From Streptomyces sp. NBC_00539 (GTDB taxonomy: Bacteria; Actinomycetota; Actinomycetes; Streptomycetales; Streptomycetaceae): a stretch of 64,000 bases of DNA. Below are positions 25,037-33,185 of this stretch, in pieces; positions within the stretch are counted from its first letter, which is position 1, and every line of letters begins with the position of its first letter. The position numbers were made by a program, and so were the translations under genes. Location: assembly GCF_036346105.1 (NCBI RefSeq), contig NZ_CP107811.1:744001-808000 (forward strand). The letters are read 5' to 3'. The notes beneath the pieces were generated by a model. It had not been told where the DNA came from. It made no database searches and was given only the letters and a program-made list of their open reading frames with translations.

Positions 25037-27319
25037 TCACATCGGCAGCAGCTGCTCCCCCAGTTCCTCGGGGAGGGGCCCGGTGTGGAGGACACCGAGG
25101 GACTGCGTCGCGCGGGTCAGCGCCACGTACAGGTCGCTCGGCGCGATGTCCGCCGGCTCCACGACGAGCACCGTGTCGAACTCCAGCCCCTTGGCCTGGC
25201 GCGGGTCGAGGAGCACGACCTCGTGGGTGAGGTCCGGTTCCGCACCGGCCCGTACGCCGGGCAGCGCCGCGGCCAGGGCCTCGTGCAGCGGGCGCGGGGC
25301 GATGACCGCGAGGCGGCCCTCCGCCGGGGTGCCGGCGCGCACCGCCCCGGCGACCGCGGCGGGGAGGTCGTCCGCCGCCCGCGACCACGGACGCACGCCC
25401 GTGGACCGCACCGAGCGGGGCGGCTCGAAGCCGGGGTGGCGGGCGCGGAGCACGGCGGAGGCGACGTCCATGACTTCTGCGGGCGTACGGTAGTTCACGC
25501 CGAGCCGCACCAGCTCCCAGCGGTTGCCGACGTACGGGGCGAGGATGCGCTTCCAGGAGCCGCAGCCCGCCTCGTCACCCGTCTGCGCGGGATCCCCGAC
25601 CAGGGTCATGGAGCGGGTCGGGCAGCGCCGCATCAGCAGCCGCCACGCCATCGCGGACAGCTCCTGGGCCTCGTCGACGATGACGTGGCCGAAGGCCCAG
25701 GTACGGTCGGCGGCCGCGCGCTCGGCGGCGCTGCGGTGGTCGGCCTCCTCGTGCCGCTCGGCCATGCGCTCCGCGTCGATGATGTCGTGCGCGGCCAGGT
25801 ACTCGTTCTCGGTGTCCTCGAACTCGTAGGACTCCGAGCCCTGCGAGAGGTCCAGGACGCCCTGCGCGTACGCGATGCGCTCCAGCCGTTCCCGCTCCTC
25901 GGCGGCGCGCCGCGCGCTGTCGTCCTCGCCGAGCAGTTCGGCGGCCTCGTCGAGCAGCGGGATGTCCGCGGGTGTCCAGCCGGTCTCCGTCGCGGGCCGC
26001 CGGATCAACTCGGCGTCGGCGGCGTCCAGGTACGTGGGGTCCGCCAGGAAGTCGGTGACCAGTTGTTCGGGGGTGAGGGGCGGCCAGAGGGTGTCGATGG
26101 CCGCGTGCACCTCGGGGCTGGTGGCGATCTCCTTGCCGAGCTGGGCGATGTCGTCGGGTCCCAGCAGGTTGGGTCCGCCGTACGGGTCCGCGCCGAGCCG
26201 GTCGGCGAGCTGCTCGGTGAGCGCGTCGATGACGCGGAACGCGAAGTAGGGCCGCGCCAGGTTGTGCGGGAGCCCGGTGCCGCGGGCCCGGTCGCGGGCC
26301 TCGTGGGCCATCGTCCGGTCCAGGAGCAGAGTCCCGTAGTCGTCGTGGTCGATCTCCAGGGCCGGTTCGGGGACCACGGAGGTGTCCTCGCCGCTGCCCG
26401 CCGGGACGGTCTCCGGCAGCGCCTGCCGGTCGCCGACTACCCGGGCGAGTACCCCGGCCATCGCCGCGCGGCCCTTCACGGCCGCGGCGCCGGGGCGGTC
26501 GGTGCGGGTGGCGTGCACGCCGGGGAAGAGCTCGCCGACCGTGGCGAGGAGCACGCCCGTCTCGCCGAGGGAGGGCAGGACCTCGCCGATGTAGCCGAGG
26601 AACGCCGGGTTGGGGCCGACGATCAGCACACCGCGCTTGGCGAGGAGCTCGCGGTACGCGTACAGGAGGTAGGCGGCGCGGTGCAGGGCGACCGCGGTCT
26701 TGCCGGTGCCGGGGCCCCCTTCCACCACGAGGACGCCGGCGTGCGGGGAGCGGATGATCCGGTCCTGCTCGGCCTGGATGGTCTCGACGATGTCGTGCAT
26801 CCGCCCGGTCCGGGCGGCGTCGAGGGCGGCGAGCAGGACGGCGTCCGCGTCGGCCCCTTCGTGGCCGGTGCGTTCGGTGTCGGTGAGGTCCAGGATCTCG
26901 TCGTGCAGTGCGGTGACCTCACGGCCCCGGGTGGTGAGGTGGCGGCGCCGGCGCAGTCCCATGGGGGTGTGGCCGGTGGCGAGGTAGAAGGGGCGGGCGA
27001 CCTCGGCCCGCCAGTCGAGGACGAGGGGGGTGCGGTCCTGGTCGTCCTGCCTGATTCCGATGCGGCCGATGTGGTGGTCCCGGCCGTCGGAGAACTCCAG
27101 CCGGCCGAAACACAGGCCGTTCTCCCCGGAGTTCAGAGCGGAAAGCAGCCCCGACTGCTCGGCGACCAGCACATCGCGCTCCAGGCGCGCCTGCAACCCG
27201 CTTCCCGGTTCCGCGAGCGCGCTCCGGACGGCGCGTTCGGCCTGGTCACGCAGGTCGTCGAGGCGTGCGTAGAGCCCGGTGATGAATTGCTGCTCATTCC
27301 GGAATTCCTCGGTTGACAA
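25037..27319 (-). CDS. HelD-like superfamily 1 helicase, RNA polymerase-associated type
   Basis: The 760-residue ATPase has the Walker A motif VVEGGPGTGKTAVALHRAAY, Walker B VIVDEAQELSAMAWRLL, a GDPAQTGDEAG-type motif III, NYRTPAEVMDV and a C-terminal TRATQSL motif VI. The long N-terminal helical region (FRNEQQFITGLYARLDDLRD) is the coiled coil that enters RNA polymerase channels in HelD proteins. HelD removes stalled polymerase from DNA, and some actinomycete members (HelR) protect from rifampicin. I chose TTG at 27319 because AGGAG sits 5 nt upstream; GTG at 27325 is the alternative. The leader is overlapped by a convergent small-RNA transcription unit. Confidence 0.9.
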   Translation of the reverse strand: MSTEEFRNEQQFITGLYARLDDLRDQAERAVRSALAEPGSGLQARLERDVLVAEQSGLLSALNSGENGLCFGRLEFSDGRDHHIGRIGIRQDDQDRTPLVLDWRAEVARPFYLATGHTPMGLRRRRHLTTRGREVTALHDEILDLTDTERTGHEGADADAVLLAALDAARTGRMHDIVETIQAEQDRIIRSPHAGVLVVEGGPGTGKTAVALHRAAYLLYAYRELLAKRGVLIVGPNPAFLGYIGEVLPSLGETGVLLATVGELFPGVHATRTDRPGAAAVKGRAAMAGVLARVVGDRQALPETVPAGSGEDTSVVPEPALEIDHDDYGTLLLDRTMAHEARDRARGTGLPHNLARPYFAFRVIDALTEQLADRLGADPYGGPNLLGPDDIAQLGKEIATSPEVHAAIDTLWPPLTPEQLVTDFLADPTYLDAADAELIRRPATETGWTPADIPLLDEAAELLGEDDSARRAAEERERLERIAYAQGVLDLSQGSESYEFEDTENEYLAAHDIIDAERMAERHEEADHRSAAERAAADRTWAFGHVIVDEAQELSAMAWRLLMRRCPTRSMTLVGDPAQTGDEAGCGSWKRILAPYVGNRWELVRLGVNYRTPAEVMDVASAVLRARHPGFEPPRSVRSTGVRPWSRAADDLPAAVAGAVRAGTPAEGRLAVIAPRPLHEALAAALPGVRAGAEPDLTHEVVLLDPRQAKGLEFDTVLVVEPADIAPSDLYVALTRATQSLGVLHTGPLPEELGEQLLPM

Positions 27320-27342
27320 TTCCACTCCTGACGCGATACAGT
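27313..27342 (+). promoter_or_regulatory. Near-consensus promoter pointing into the HelD-like gene leader
   Basis: TTGACA (27313-27318), an 18-bp spacer and TACAGT (27337-27342) form a strong vegetative promoter on the plus strand. It overlaps the first codons of the HelD-like gene, and expected transcription starts near 27349. No coding start follows before a terminator at 27422. Confidence 0.65.
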
Positions 27343-27346
27343 GTCC

Positions 27347-27365
27347 ACGTAAAGCTGCTTCACGT
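27347..27365. promoter_or_regulatory. Imperfect palindrome in the HelD-like leader
   Basis: ACGTAAAGCTGCTTCACGT pairs ACGTAAAG with CTTCACGT (7 of 8). A further ACGTGAAA stands at 27392-27399. It could be a protein site or part of RNA structure. Confidence 0.45.
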
Positions 27366-27453
27366 TTCCCCTTGCAGTGCCATATGGGTCTACGTGAAAC
27401 AACCAATATACGCAGAGAATCACCCCGGCCGCCATTGAGGTCCGGGGTTTTTT
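27349..27453 (+). ncRNA. Candidate small RNA of about 105 nt, antisense to the HelD-like mRNA leader
   Basis: A near-consensus promoter ends at 27342 and an intrinsic terminator with six T residues ends at 27453, with no open frame preceded by a ribosome site between them. The predicted RNA can form a stem of UUCACGU (27359-27365) with ACGUGAA (27392-27398), a CCCC/GGG-containing interior, and the terminator stem. It lies opposite the 5' untranslated region of the HelD-like gene, whose own promoter probably includes TATATT on the minus strand (27410-27405). It could act as antisense RNA or by transcriptional interference. No expression evidence is available here. Confidence 0.5.
27422..27453 (+). 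terminator. Intrinsic terminator with U-tract
   Basis: ACCCCGG (27422-27428) pairs with CCGGGGT (27442-27448), and the T run spans 27448-27453. A true U-tract is unusual in this GC-rich DNA, and no plus-strand gene lies upstream to need it. Confidence 0.8.
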
Positions 27454-27565
27454 GTTGTGGGCTCCCCGCTCCCGTCCGCCCCGGCCGCCCCACTAGGGTG
27501 GGACGGCCGAAGTACCGAGAGATGCCGGGCCGCGGTGTGGCCGCGTGGCAGGAGATGGAGCCCCC

Positions 27566-27907
27566 ATGGACGTTCAGCACTTCACGCGGATCACCGCGTT
27601 CATCGAGGCGCGCCTCACCCCGCTGTTCGCCGCCGAAACCGGCAGCGAGAACGGCTTCGCGATGGACGACACCTCCCGGGCCCTGCGCGCCCTGCGCAAC
27701 GCGGTGCTGGAGGCGTCCGCGGTCAAGGGCCTCATCGAGAAGCGGGCCGGGGCCGAGCCCGCCGTCCGCCGCGTCATCGACCAGTCGGTGGAACACCACT
27801 GGGACGTTCTGCGCGGCATCGCCCGTCAGTGGGAGGACCACCCCGACTTCGCCCGGGAGTTCAAGCGTCACGCCTGGGAACTCGACGGGGTGCCCGCCGC
27901 GGGCTGA
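27566..27907 (+). CDS. Hypothetical protein, 113 aa
   Basis: A helical cytoplasmic protein (MDVQHFTRITAFIEARLTPL, RALRALRNAVLEASAVKGLI, VEHHWDVLRGIARQWEDHPD). The repeated His/Trp/Glu helices look like a small four-helix bundle. I recognise the general look of a Streptomyces-specific family but no function. ATG at 27566 follows AGGAGATGGAGC; a GTG at 27545 is possible. It precedes a methyltransferase gene by 62 bp on the same strand. Confidence 0.7.
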   Translation: MDVQHFTRITAFIEARLTPLFAAETGSENGFAMDDTSRALRALRNAVLEASAVKGLIEKRAGAEPAVRRVIDQSVEHHWDVLRGIARQWEDHPDFAREFKRHAWELDGVPAAG

Positions 27908-27969
27908 CCTCGCGCCCGACACAGTCCGTCCTGACGCCCTGCGGGCACGCGGTGCGCCATCGTGGTCGT

Positions 27970-28782
27970 ATGACGGAGCAGAGGTTCGACGTCTGGGCCG
28001 CGGGAGAAGCCTACGAAAGGTACATGGGGCGCTGGAGCCGCCTCGTGGCCGACCGGTTCGTGGACTGGCTGGGCGTCGCGGAGGGCGCGGTGTGGCTGGA
28101 CGCCGGCTGCGGCACGGGCGCCCTGACCTCCTCGGTGGCCCGGCGGGCCCGCCCGCGCCTGGTCGTGGGCGCCGACCGTTCCGCCGGCTTCCTCACGGCG
28201 GCGCGCGCCGCCGTGGCGCCGCCGGCCCGGTTCGTGCTCGCCGACGCGCTCTCGCTGCCCGTGCGCGACGCAGCCTTCGACGCCGTGGTGAGCGCCCTCG
28301 TCCTCAACTTCCTCCCCGCACCGGGCGCCGCGGTCGCCGAGGCGGCGCGTGCGGCGCGCCCGGGCGGGCTCGTCGCCTGTTACGTGTGGGACTACGCCGA
28401 GGGCATGGAACTCCTGTACCGCTTCTGGGAAGCGGCCGCGCCAATGGATCCGGCAGCGGCCGCCGTCGACGAGCGCCGCCGCTTCCCGCTGTGCCGCCCG
28501 GAGGAACTGCGCGCGCTGTGGACGGCGGCGGGGCTGGACGGCGTGCACGTCGCCCCGATCGGGGTGAGGGCCGAGTTCGCCTCGTTCGCCGACCTGTGGG
28601 AGCCGTTCCTGGCCGGCCAGGGACCCGCCCCCGGCTACGTGGCGGCCCTCGCCCCGCCCGAGCGGGAGCGGCTGCGCACGGCCCTGCGCGCTGCGTTGCC
28701 GTCCCGGCCGGACGGCTCCCTCACGCTGGGTGTGCGCGCCTGGGCCGTCCTGGGCCGCAAGGCGTCCTCCGGCGCGGCCTGA
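27970..28782 (+). CDS. SAM-dependent methyltransferase, class I
   Basis: The 270-residue enzyme has motif I VWLDAGCGTGALTSSVARRA, motif II region FVLADALSLPVRDAAFDAVV and the post-motif ALVLNFLPAP, typical of the Methyltransf_11/25 group. The N-terminus (GEAYERYMGRWSRLVADRFVDWL) matches small-molecule methyltransferases rather than RNA or protein ones. The start at 27970 has no strong ribosome site. Its substrate cannot be predicted, and neighbouring genes give no pathway. Confidence 0.87.
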   Translation: MTEQRFDVWAAGEAYERYMGRWSRLVADRFVDWLGVAEGAVWLDAGCGTGALTSSVARRARPRLVVGADRSAGFLTAARAAVAPPARFVLADALSLPVRDAAFDAVVSALVLNFLPAPGAAVAEAARAARPGGLVACYVWDYAEGMELLYRFWEAAAPMDPAAAAVDERRRFPLCRPEELRALWTAAGLDGVHVAPIGVRAEFASFADLWEPFLAGQGPAPGYVAALAPPERERLRTALRAALPSRPDGSLTLGVRAWAVLGRKASSGAA

Positions 28783-28842
28783 ACGGCCGCGCCGGGTCAC
28801 CGCGCCGAGCGACCGTGCCGAGCGGCAGCGACCGCGTCCGGG

Positions 28843-30315
28843 TCAGGAGATGCGCATGTTCGCCATCATGCCCATCGCCCCGTGGTCGAACAGGTGGCAG
28901 TGGTAGACGTACGTGCCCCGGTACCCGGTGAAGGTCGCCTGGATCTTCACCGTCTCGCCCGGCTTCAGCGGCACGGTGTCCTTGAGCCCGGTCTCCGGGC
29001 CTTCGGTCACCGCCTGGCCGTTGCGTTCCAGCACCCGGAACTGCACCAGGTGCATGTGGAAGTTGTGCGGCGCGTACTGGTTGGCGTTGCGGACGGTCCA
29101 GATCTCGGTCGCACCGTAGGCGATCTCGGTGTCGATCCGGTTCATGTCGTACGTCTTGCCGTTGATGTACGCCATGCTGCTCGGGGCGCCGGTCTCGTCC
29201 ATCCGCATCTCGAAGCTGCGGTCGACGGTGGCGGTGGGCAGCGGCGGGAGCGTCCTGAGCTGCGCCGGGACCACGCTGTCGTCGCGCGCGGAACGGGTGA
29301 CGCGGAACTGGAGGACCGCCCCGATCTCGTTGGCCGGCTCGTCACGGTCGATGTGCTTGTTGCGGAGCTCGATGGTGGTGCCGACGGGGTAGCGGGAGAA
29401 GTCGATGACGACGTCGGCCCGCTCGCCCGGGGAGATGGACACCGTGTCGGTGCGGTACGGGGCGGTCAGCAGGCCGCCGTCGGTGCCGATCAGCACGAGC
29501 TCCGAGTCGTCCGCGAGGCTCAGGCCGAAGAACCGCTGGTTGGCGGTGTTGGTGAAGCGCAGCCGGTACTTGCGCGCCGCGACCTCGAAGTAGGGCCAGG
29601 CCTTTCCGTTGGCGAGGATGACGTTGCGGTGCCGGAAGTCGCCCATTTCGTAGACCAGTTCACCGGTGTCGGTGAAGCGGGCGTCGCGCAGCGAGACGGG
29701 GATGTCGTAGCTGCCGGACGGCAGGCCCAGCCGGCGTTCCGTGTCGTCGGTGAGGATGTAGGTGCCCGTCATGCCGCGGAAGACGTTCTCCGACTCCATG
29801 TGGTGGGCGTGGTCGTGGAACCAGAGGTTCGCGTGCGGCTGGGTGTTGGGGTACGTGTAGGTCTTGGTGCCGCCCTTGGCCGCGATGAGGTCCATCGGGG
29901 AACCGTCGCTGTCCTGCGGGACGTGGGCGCCGTGGAGGTGGATCGAGGTGGGCACGTCCAGCGAGTTGGTCTGCTTGACCACGACCCGGCGGCCCGACTC
30001 GGCCTTGATGACGGGGCCGGGGAAGGAGCCGTTGAAGGTGCGCAGCTTGGTGGTCAGTCCCGGCACGACCTCCTTGGAGGCTTCCTTCAAGGACATCCGG
30101 TAGTAGCTGGTGGTGCTCGTGGTGAGGTACGGCTGGAGCACCGGCGCCAGCGGCATCCGCTGCGTGAACTTCGCGATGCCGGCCGGGTCGAGCTCGGCTC
30201 CGGCGGCGCGCGGCTCGTCCGCGGCGGCGTTCACGACCGGCAGCAGCATGCCACCGGTTCCGATGATGCTGGTGGCGGCCACGCCTGCCCGGACGACGGT
30301 CCTACGACTGATCAC
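28843..30315 (-). CDS. Tat-exported multicopper oxidase, bilirubin oxidase/CotA-like
   Basis: The 490-residue enzyme has a twin-arginine signal (ISRRTVVRAGVAATS), three cupredoxin domains and all four copper-binding histidine motifs: HLHGAH, WFHDHAHH, HNFHMHLVQF and YHCHLFDHGAMGMM, the last with the T1 cysteine and axial methionine. It should oxidise phenols or metal ions outside the membrane while reducing oxygen to water. The GTG at 30315 follows CGGGGGAAC and puts the Tat motif at residues 3-6; an ATG at 30366 lacks a ribosome site. It is divergent from the secreted protein gene at 30730 across 414 bp. Confidence 0.92.
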   Translation of the reverse strand: MISRRTVVRAGVAATSIIGTGGMLLPVVNAAADEPRAAGAELDPAGIAKFTQRMPLAPVLQPYLTTSTTSYYRMSLKEASKEVVPGLTTKLRTFNGSFPGPVIKAESGRRVVVKQTNSLDVPTSIHLHGAHVPQDSDGSPMDLIAAKGGTKTYTYPNTQPHANLWFHDHAHHMESENVFRGMTGTYILTDDTERRLGLPSGSYDIPVSLRDARFTDTGELVYEMGDFRHRNVILANGKAWPYFEVAARKYRLRFTNTANQRFFGLSLADDSELVLIGTDGGLLTAPYRTDTVSISPGERADVVIDFSRYPVGTTIELRNKHIDRDEPANEIGAVLQFRVTRSARDDSVVPAQLRTLPPLPTATVDRSFEMRMDETGAPSSMAYINGKTYDMNRIDTEIAYGATEIWTVRNANQYAPHNFHMHLVQFRVLERNGQAVTEGPETGLKDTVPLKPGETVKIQATFTGYRGTYVYHCHLFDHGAMGMMANMRIS

Positions 30316-30729
30316 TGTTCCCCCGAGGGTGCTGCCCCGGCGACTGACGCGCCGGCGGGTTGACATGTAGGCGGTAGCGGATGGGGCAAGTGTGCGAGTG
30401 GCCGGTCGTGACTCGCTCGTGTGCCGCACAAGCCCCGTCCGACCCGGGGCGAACTCCCGCCAAGTGGCGCCATCCGGCCAAATCCTTGGCATGGGCCTGA
30501 CATTTCAAGACCCCTGTGCGACCTTCCGTGAACGTGCACGTGACCGTGTGCGCGAACGCGTGCGTGACCGACCGCACCGGTCCTCCGGGCGGTCTCCGGT
30601 CCAGGCGCGAAAGCTCTCTCCCCCGGCCGTCCCCGGGTACCCCCCACCCGCGGCGGCCGGACGCACTGTGGCGCGGCCCTCCGGGCCCCGCCCGTACACC
30701 CCCACAGGTACGTGGCAAGGAGGAGCGAC
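30316..30729. other. 414-bp divergent intergenic region with direct repeats
   Basis: No credible gene is present; open frames here encode only Arg/Ser runs. Two 20-bp imperfect direct repeats (30528-30547 and 30552-30571, 16 of 20 identical, CGTGAACGTGCACGTGACCG in the first) lie about 170 bp upstream of the secreted-protein gene and could be regulator sites. Confidence 0.5.
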
Positions 30730-31233
30730 ATGAGGAAGTTCCCGACCTGGCCGGGCGTCACCGCGCTGGTCGCCGCGGTGGTCCTCGGCGGATCCACGAC
30801 GGCTCTGGCCCTCGGCCCCACCGCCGACCAGAAGGTGGACGGCGTCATCGTCGTCTCGGGCAACACCTGCAGCTGGACGAACGCCCCCACCAGCGCCGTC
30901 CCGCCCGGCGCCCTGACCGTCGACCGGAGCGGCATCAACGCCCCCGGCGGCAATCTGTCCTGCGGGGGCGGCATCACCGCCTCCCTCAACAACAACCCGG
31001 CGTTCACCTTCGACGACGCGAGCGGTGTCGCGAGGACGGACGCCATCGACATCAACGGCAAGATGAGCTTCATCTCCTGCCGGTTCAAGGCGACCAACAT
31101 CGTGTGGAACCGTGACGGCTCCACACGCCGGTACGTGAACCAGGCCTTCACGGCGACCAAGGTCTCGGGCAGTTTCCTGTGTCCGGGCTCGGTGACCACG
31201 GCCGCCGGCGACGCCTCCATGCTGTTCCACTGA
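30730..31233 (+). CDS. Secreted protein of unknown function, 167 aa
   Basis: A cleavable signal peptide (WPGVTALVAAVVLGGSTTALA) precedes a mature part of about 140 residues, with Cys residues in NTCSWTNAPT, NLSCGGGITA, FISCRFKATN and SFLCPGSVTT, enough for two disulfides. The beta-rich pattern suggests a small extracellular sandwich fold. ATG at 30730 follows AAGGAGGAGCGAC, a strong site. Divergent from the multicopper oxidase. Confidence 0.8.
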   Translation: MRKFPTWPGVTALVAAVVLGGSTTALALGPTADQKVDGVIVVSGNTCSWTNAPTSAVPPGALTVDRSGINAPGGNLSCGGGITASLNNNPAFTFDDASGVARTDAIDINGKMSFISCRFKATNIVWNRDGSTRRYVNQAFTATKVSGSFLCPGSVTTAAGDASMLFH

Positions 31234-31254
31234 AACGTGCGGCCTTGCTGACCG

Positions 31255-31293
31255 GATGCGCGCTCCGGGCCCCAGTGGCCCGAGGCGCGCATC
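31255..31293. terminator. Hairpin between convergent genes
   Basis: GATGCGCGCTCCGGGCC (31255-31271) pairs with 31277-31293 with a single mismatch and a 5-nt loop. It lies just past the secreted-protein gene and abuts the end of the TetR gene. Confidence 0.75.
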
Positions 31294-31296
31294 ACC

Positions 31297-31890
31297 TCAC
31301 TGCGGGCGCAGGGAGCGCCAGATGCTGTCGGGCAGCAGCTTGGCGGCCTCGTCCAGGTCGATCTCGTACGTGCTGGACAGCCAGCGCCGGGCGGTCTCCG
31401 CGACCGGCCCCATGACCAGCACCTCGATCACCGGACCGGGCATCGTGGCGATCTCGCCCTTCGCCACGCGGGCACCGAACCACTGCGCCATCGGCTGGAG
31501 CATGACGGACTTCGCGGCGGAGATCTCCTCGGCGTGGACGGCGAGGTAGCCGGAGTAGGCCGAGGCGTGCAGGAAGAGCGCGGCGTCCCGGTGTTCCTCG
31601 GTGAAGCGCAGGTACGACCGGACCAGCGCGCGGACGCCGGTGCGTGCCGTCCGCGTGCGGAGCAGGGCGGCGATCATCTGCTCGAACAGCTCGCCCATGC
31701 AGCGGGTGTAGAGGGCGGCCGCGAGGCCGTCGAAGCTGCCGAAGTGGTGGTACAGGCTGCCGAGGCTCACCCCGCTGGCCTTGGTGACGGCGTTGACGGT
31801 GAAACCCTGCTGTCCGGCCTCCGCGTACACCCGCAGCGCGGAGTTCAGGACCAGGTCGACAGTGGCCTGGCCACGCTGTTGCTTCACCAT
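31297..31890 (-). CDS. TetR/AcrR-family transcriptional regulator
   Basis: The 197-residue product has a TetR helix-turn-helix (ATVDLVLNSALRVYAEAGQQ, VTKASGVSLGSLYHHFGSFD) and an all-helical ligand domain. ATG at 31890 (MVKQQRG) puts the DNA-binding domain at the N-terminus, as usual; the longer frame is not conserved in character. It is followed by no obvious target gene; the HutD-like gene lies 70 bp upstream on the same strand. The ligand is unknown. Confidence 0.9.
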   Translation of the reverse strand: MVKQQRGQATVDLVLNSALRVYAEAGQQGFTVNAVTKASGVSLGSLYHHFGSFDGLAAALYTRCMGELFEQMIAALLRTRTARTGVRALVRSYLRFTEEHRDAALFLHASAYSGYLAVHAEEISAAKSVMLQPMAQWFGARVAKGEIATMPGPVIEVLVMGPVAETARRWLSSTYEIDLDEAAKLLPDSIWRSLRPQ

Positions 31891-31960
31891 GCGGGTCAGC
31901 GTAGAACAGAAACCGGCCCGCACCGTCCCCGCAAATCCGCCCCGTTCCGGCATGCGGTCA

Positions 31961-32554
31961 TCAGGGGTGCGGGGTCAGCCGGACCACGGCCGTGTGGCCG
32001 TCGGCGCGGAGCGCGCGGTTGCCCGGACCGGTGACCAAGGCGGCGTCGTAGGGGCCCAGCCGGTGGGAGCCGCCGAGCAACGCCGGAGCGTCCAGTGCCA
32101 CGACCAGCAGGGTCGCGCGGGGCGGTACGGCGAGCACCACATCGCCGCGTACGACGGCGACTTCGGCCTCCACGGCCTCCCTGCGGTACATCACGTTGAA
32201 GTTCACGACGGGCCCCCCGAGGAGCCGGCACTGCGTGGGCCGGTCGCCGGGGAAGCGCTGCGGGGCGAAGCGTTCGTCCACGAGGCGTCGTACGCCACCG
32301 ATCGTCAGGTCCATGCCCGCGCCTTCGGCGAGGGTGAGCGTGCGGTCCACTCCGGGAAACGCGGAGAACGGCCCGTCGGCGCTCACGTCGGCGAGGCTGG
32401 CCCGCCAGAGGAACTCCTCCATGCCGGCGCCCTCGGGCCGGACGGCGATCTCCCTGGTGACTCCGCCGCCGTTCTTCCAAGGAGCCGCCGGCCGGCCGGC
32501 CGCGCGCAGCACGCGCACCCCGTCGTCCGTGCCGTTGGTGGTGCCGTCCGTCAT
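31961..32554 (-). CDS. HutD/Ves-family protein
   Basis: The 197-residue product has the family pattern PAAPWKNGGGVTREIAV at the N-terminus, FLWRASLADVSADGPFSAFP and VDRTLTLAEGAGMDL, with a later NFNVMYRRE segment: a bicupin of the HutD/Ves type. HutD accompanies histidine utilisation in some bacteria and may set an upper limit on pathway flux; Ves responds to cold in E. coli. No hut genes are nearby, so its role here is open. Cytoplasmic. Confidence 0.87.
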   Translation of the reverse strand: MTDGTTNGTDDGVRVLRAAGRPAAPWKNGGGVTREIAVRPEGAGMEEFLWRASLADVSADGPFSAFPGVDRTLTLAEGAGMDLTIGGVRRLVDERFAPQRFPGDRPTQCRLLGGPVVNFNVMYRREAVEAEVAVVRGDVVLAVPPRATLLVVALDAPALLGGSHRLGPYDAALVTGPGNRALRADGHTAVVRLTPHP

Positions 32555-32607
32555 GTCGCCGCCCTTCCGGGCCCGGGTACGCACCCGGGCCCGGCCGAGA
32601 CTAGCCG

Positions 32608-33185
32608 TCAGGGCTGCGGGCCCACCACGAGGTCGTCCGCGTGGACCGCGCCCTGTCCGTACCAGCCGTGCAGGTAGACGGTGACCGCACCGGAGGCGCC
32701 GGTGGTGAACGGCACGTCCAGCTCGGTCCAGCCGGCCGAGCTGGTCCACGTGCTGCCGTTGGCCCCGCCGCGCACGCCGAGGTAGGCGTAGCTGCCCTGG
32801 ACCCAGCCGCTGAGGGTGTAGGCGGTGTGGGGCGCGAGGGTCAGGGTCTGCGTGCACTCGCCGCTCTGCGCGGAGGTCGGCGAGGCCTTGAGGGCGTACG
32901 CACCCCCGTGCACGGGGGTGGTGACGACGGCGCCCCCGCTCTCGCAGGTCCACGGCGCGAGAGAGCCGCTCTCCAGGCCGCCGTTGACCAGTGCCCCACT
33001 GTCGCCGCCCGGTCCGGGGACGGTCAGGGTGAAGCCGGTCGAGTGGACGAGCCGGCCCCCGGTGGCGGTCACGGTCAGCGGGTAGCGGCCGGGCGCGGCC
33101 GAGGCGCCGACGGCGACCGTCAACCGGGCGGAGCCGCCCGCCGTGACGGTGGCGGGGCTGAGGGTGGCGGTCACCCCGCGGCGGG
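32608..33185 (-). pseudogene. Out-of-frame C-terminal carbohydrate-binding part of the chitinase
   Basis: In the frame shifted from the GH18 gene, 32608-33185 encodes TATLSPATVTAGGSARLTVA (end of an Ig-like linker), then a carbohydrate-binding module of about 150 residues (LVNGGLESGSLAPWTCESGG, YTLSGWVQGSYAYLGVRGGA). The linker sequence continues exactly where the GH18 frame stops. One missing or two extra bases near 33172-33185 therefore separate it from the catalytic domain. No ribosome site allows independent translation. Confidence 0.85.

Noticed and set aside
25037-27319. UvrD/Rep-type DNA repair helicase as the name for this gene
   Set aside because: The long N-terminal coiled coil and the position of the ATPase motifs fit HelD better than UvrD/Rep.
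27320-27460. Rifamycin-associated element upstream of the HelD-like gene
   Set aside because: A GC-rich inverted repeat of the kind described upstream of helR genes was looked for. The leader contains CCCCTTGCAGTGCC but no matching inverted half, so a rifamycin-responsive assignment is not justified.
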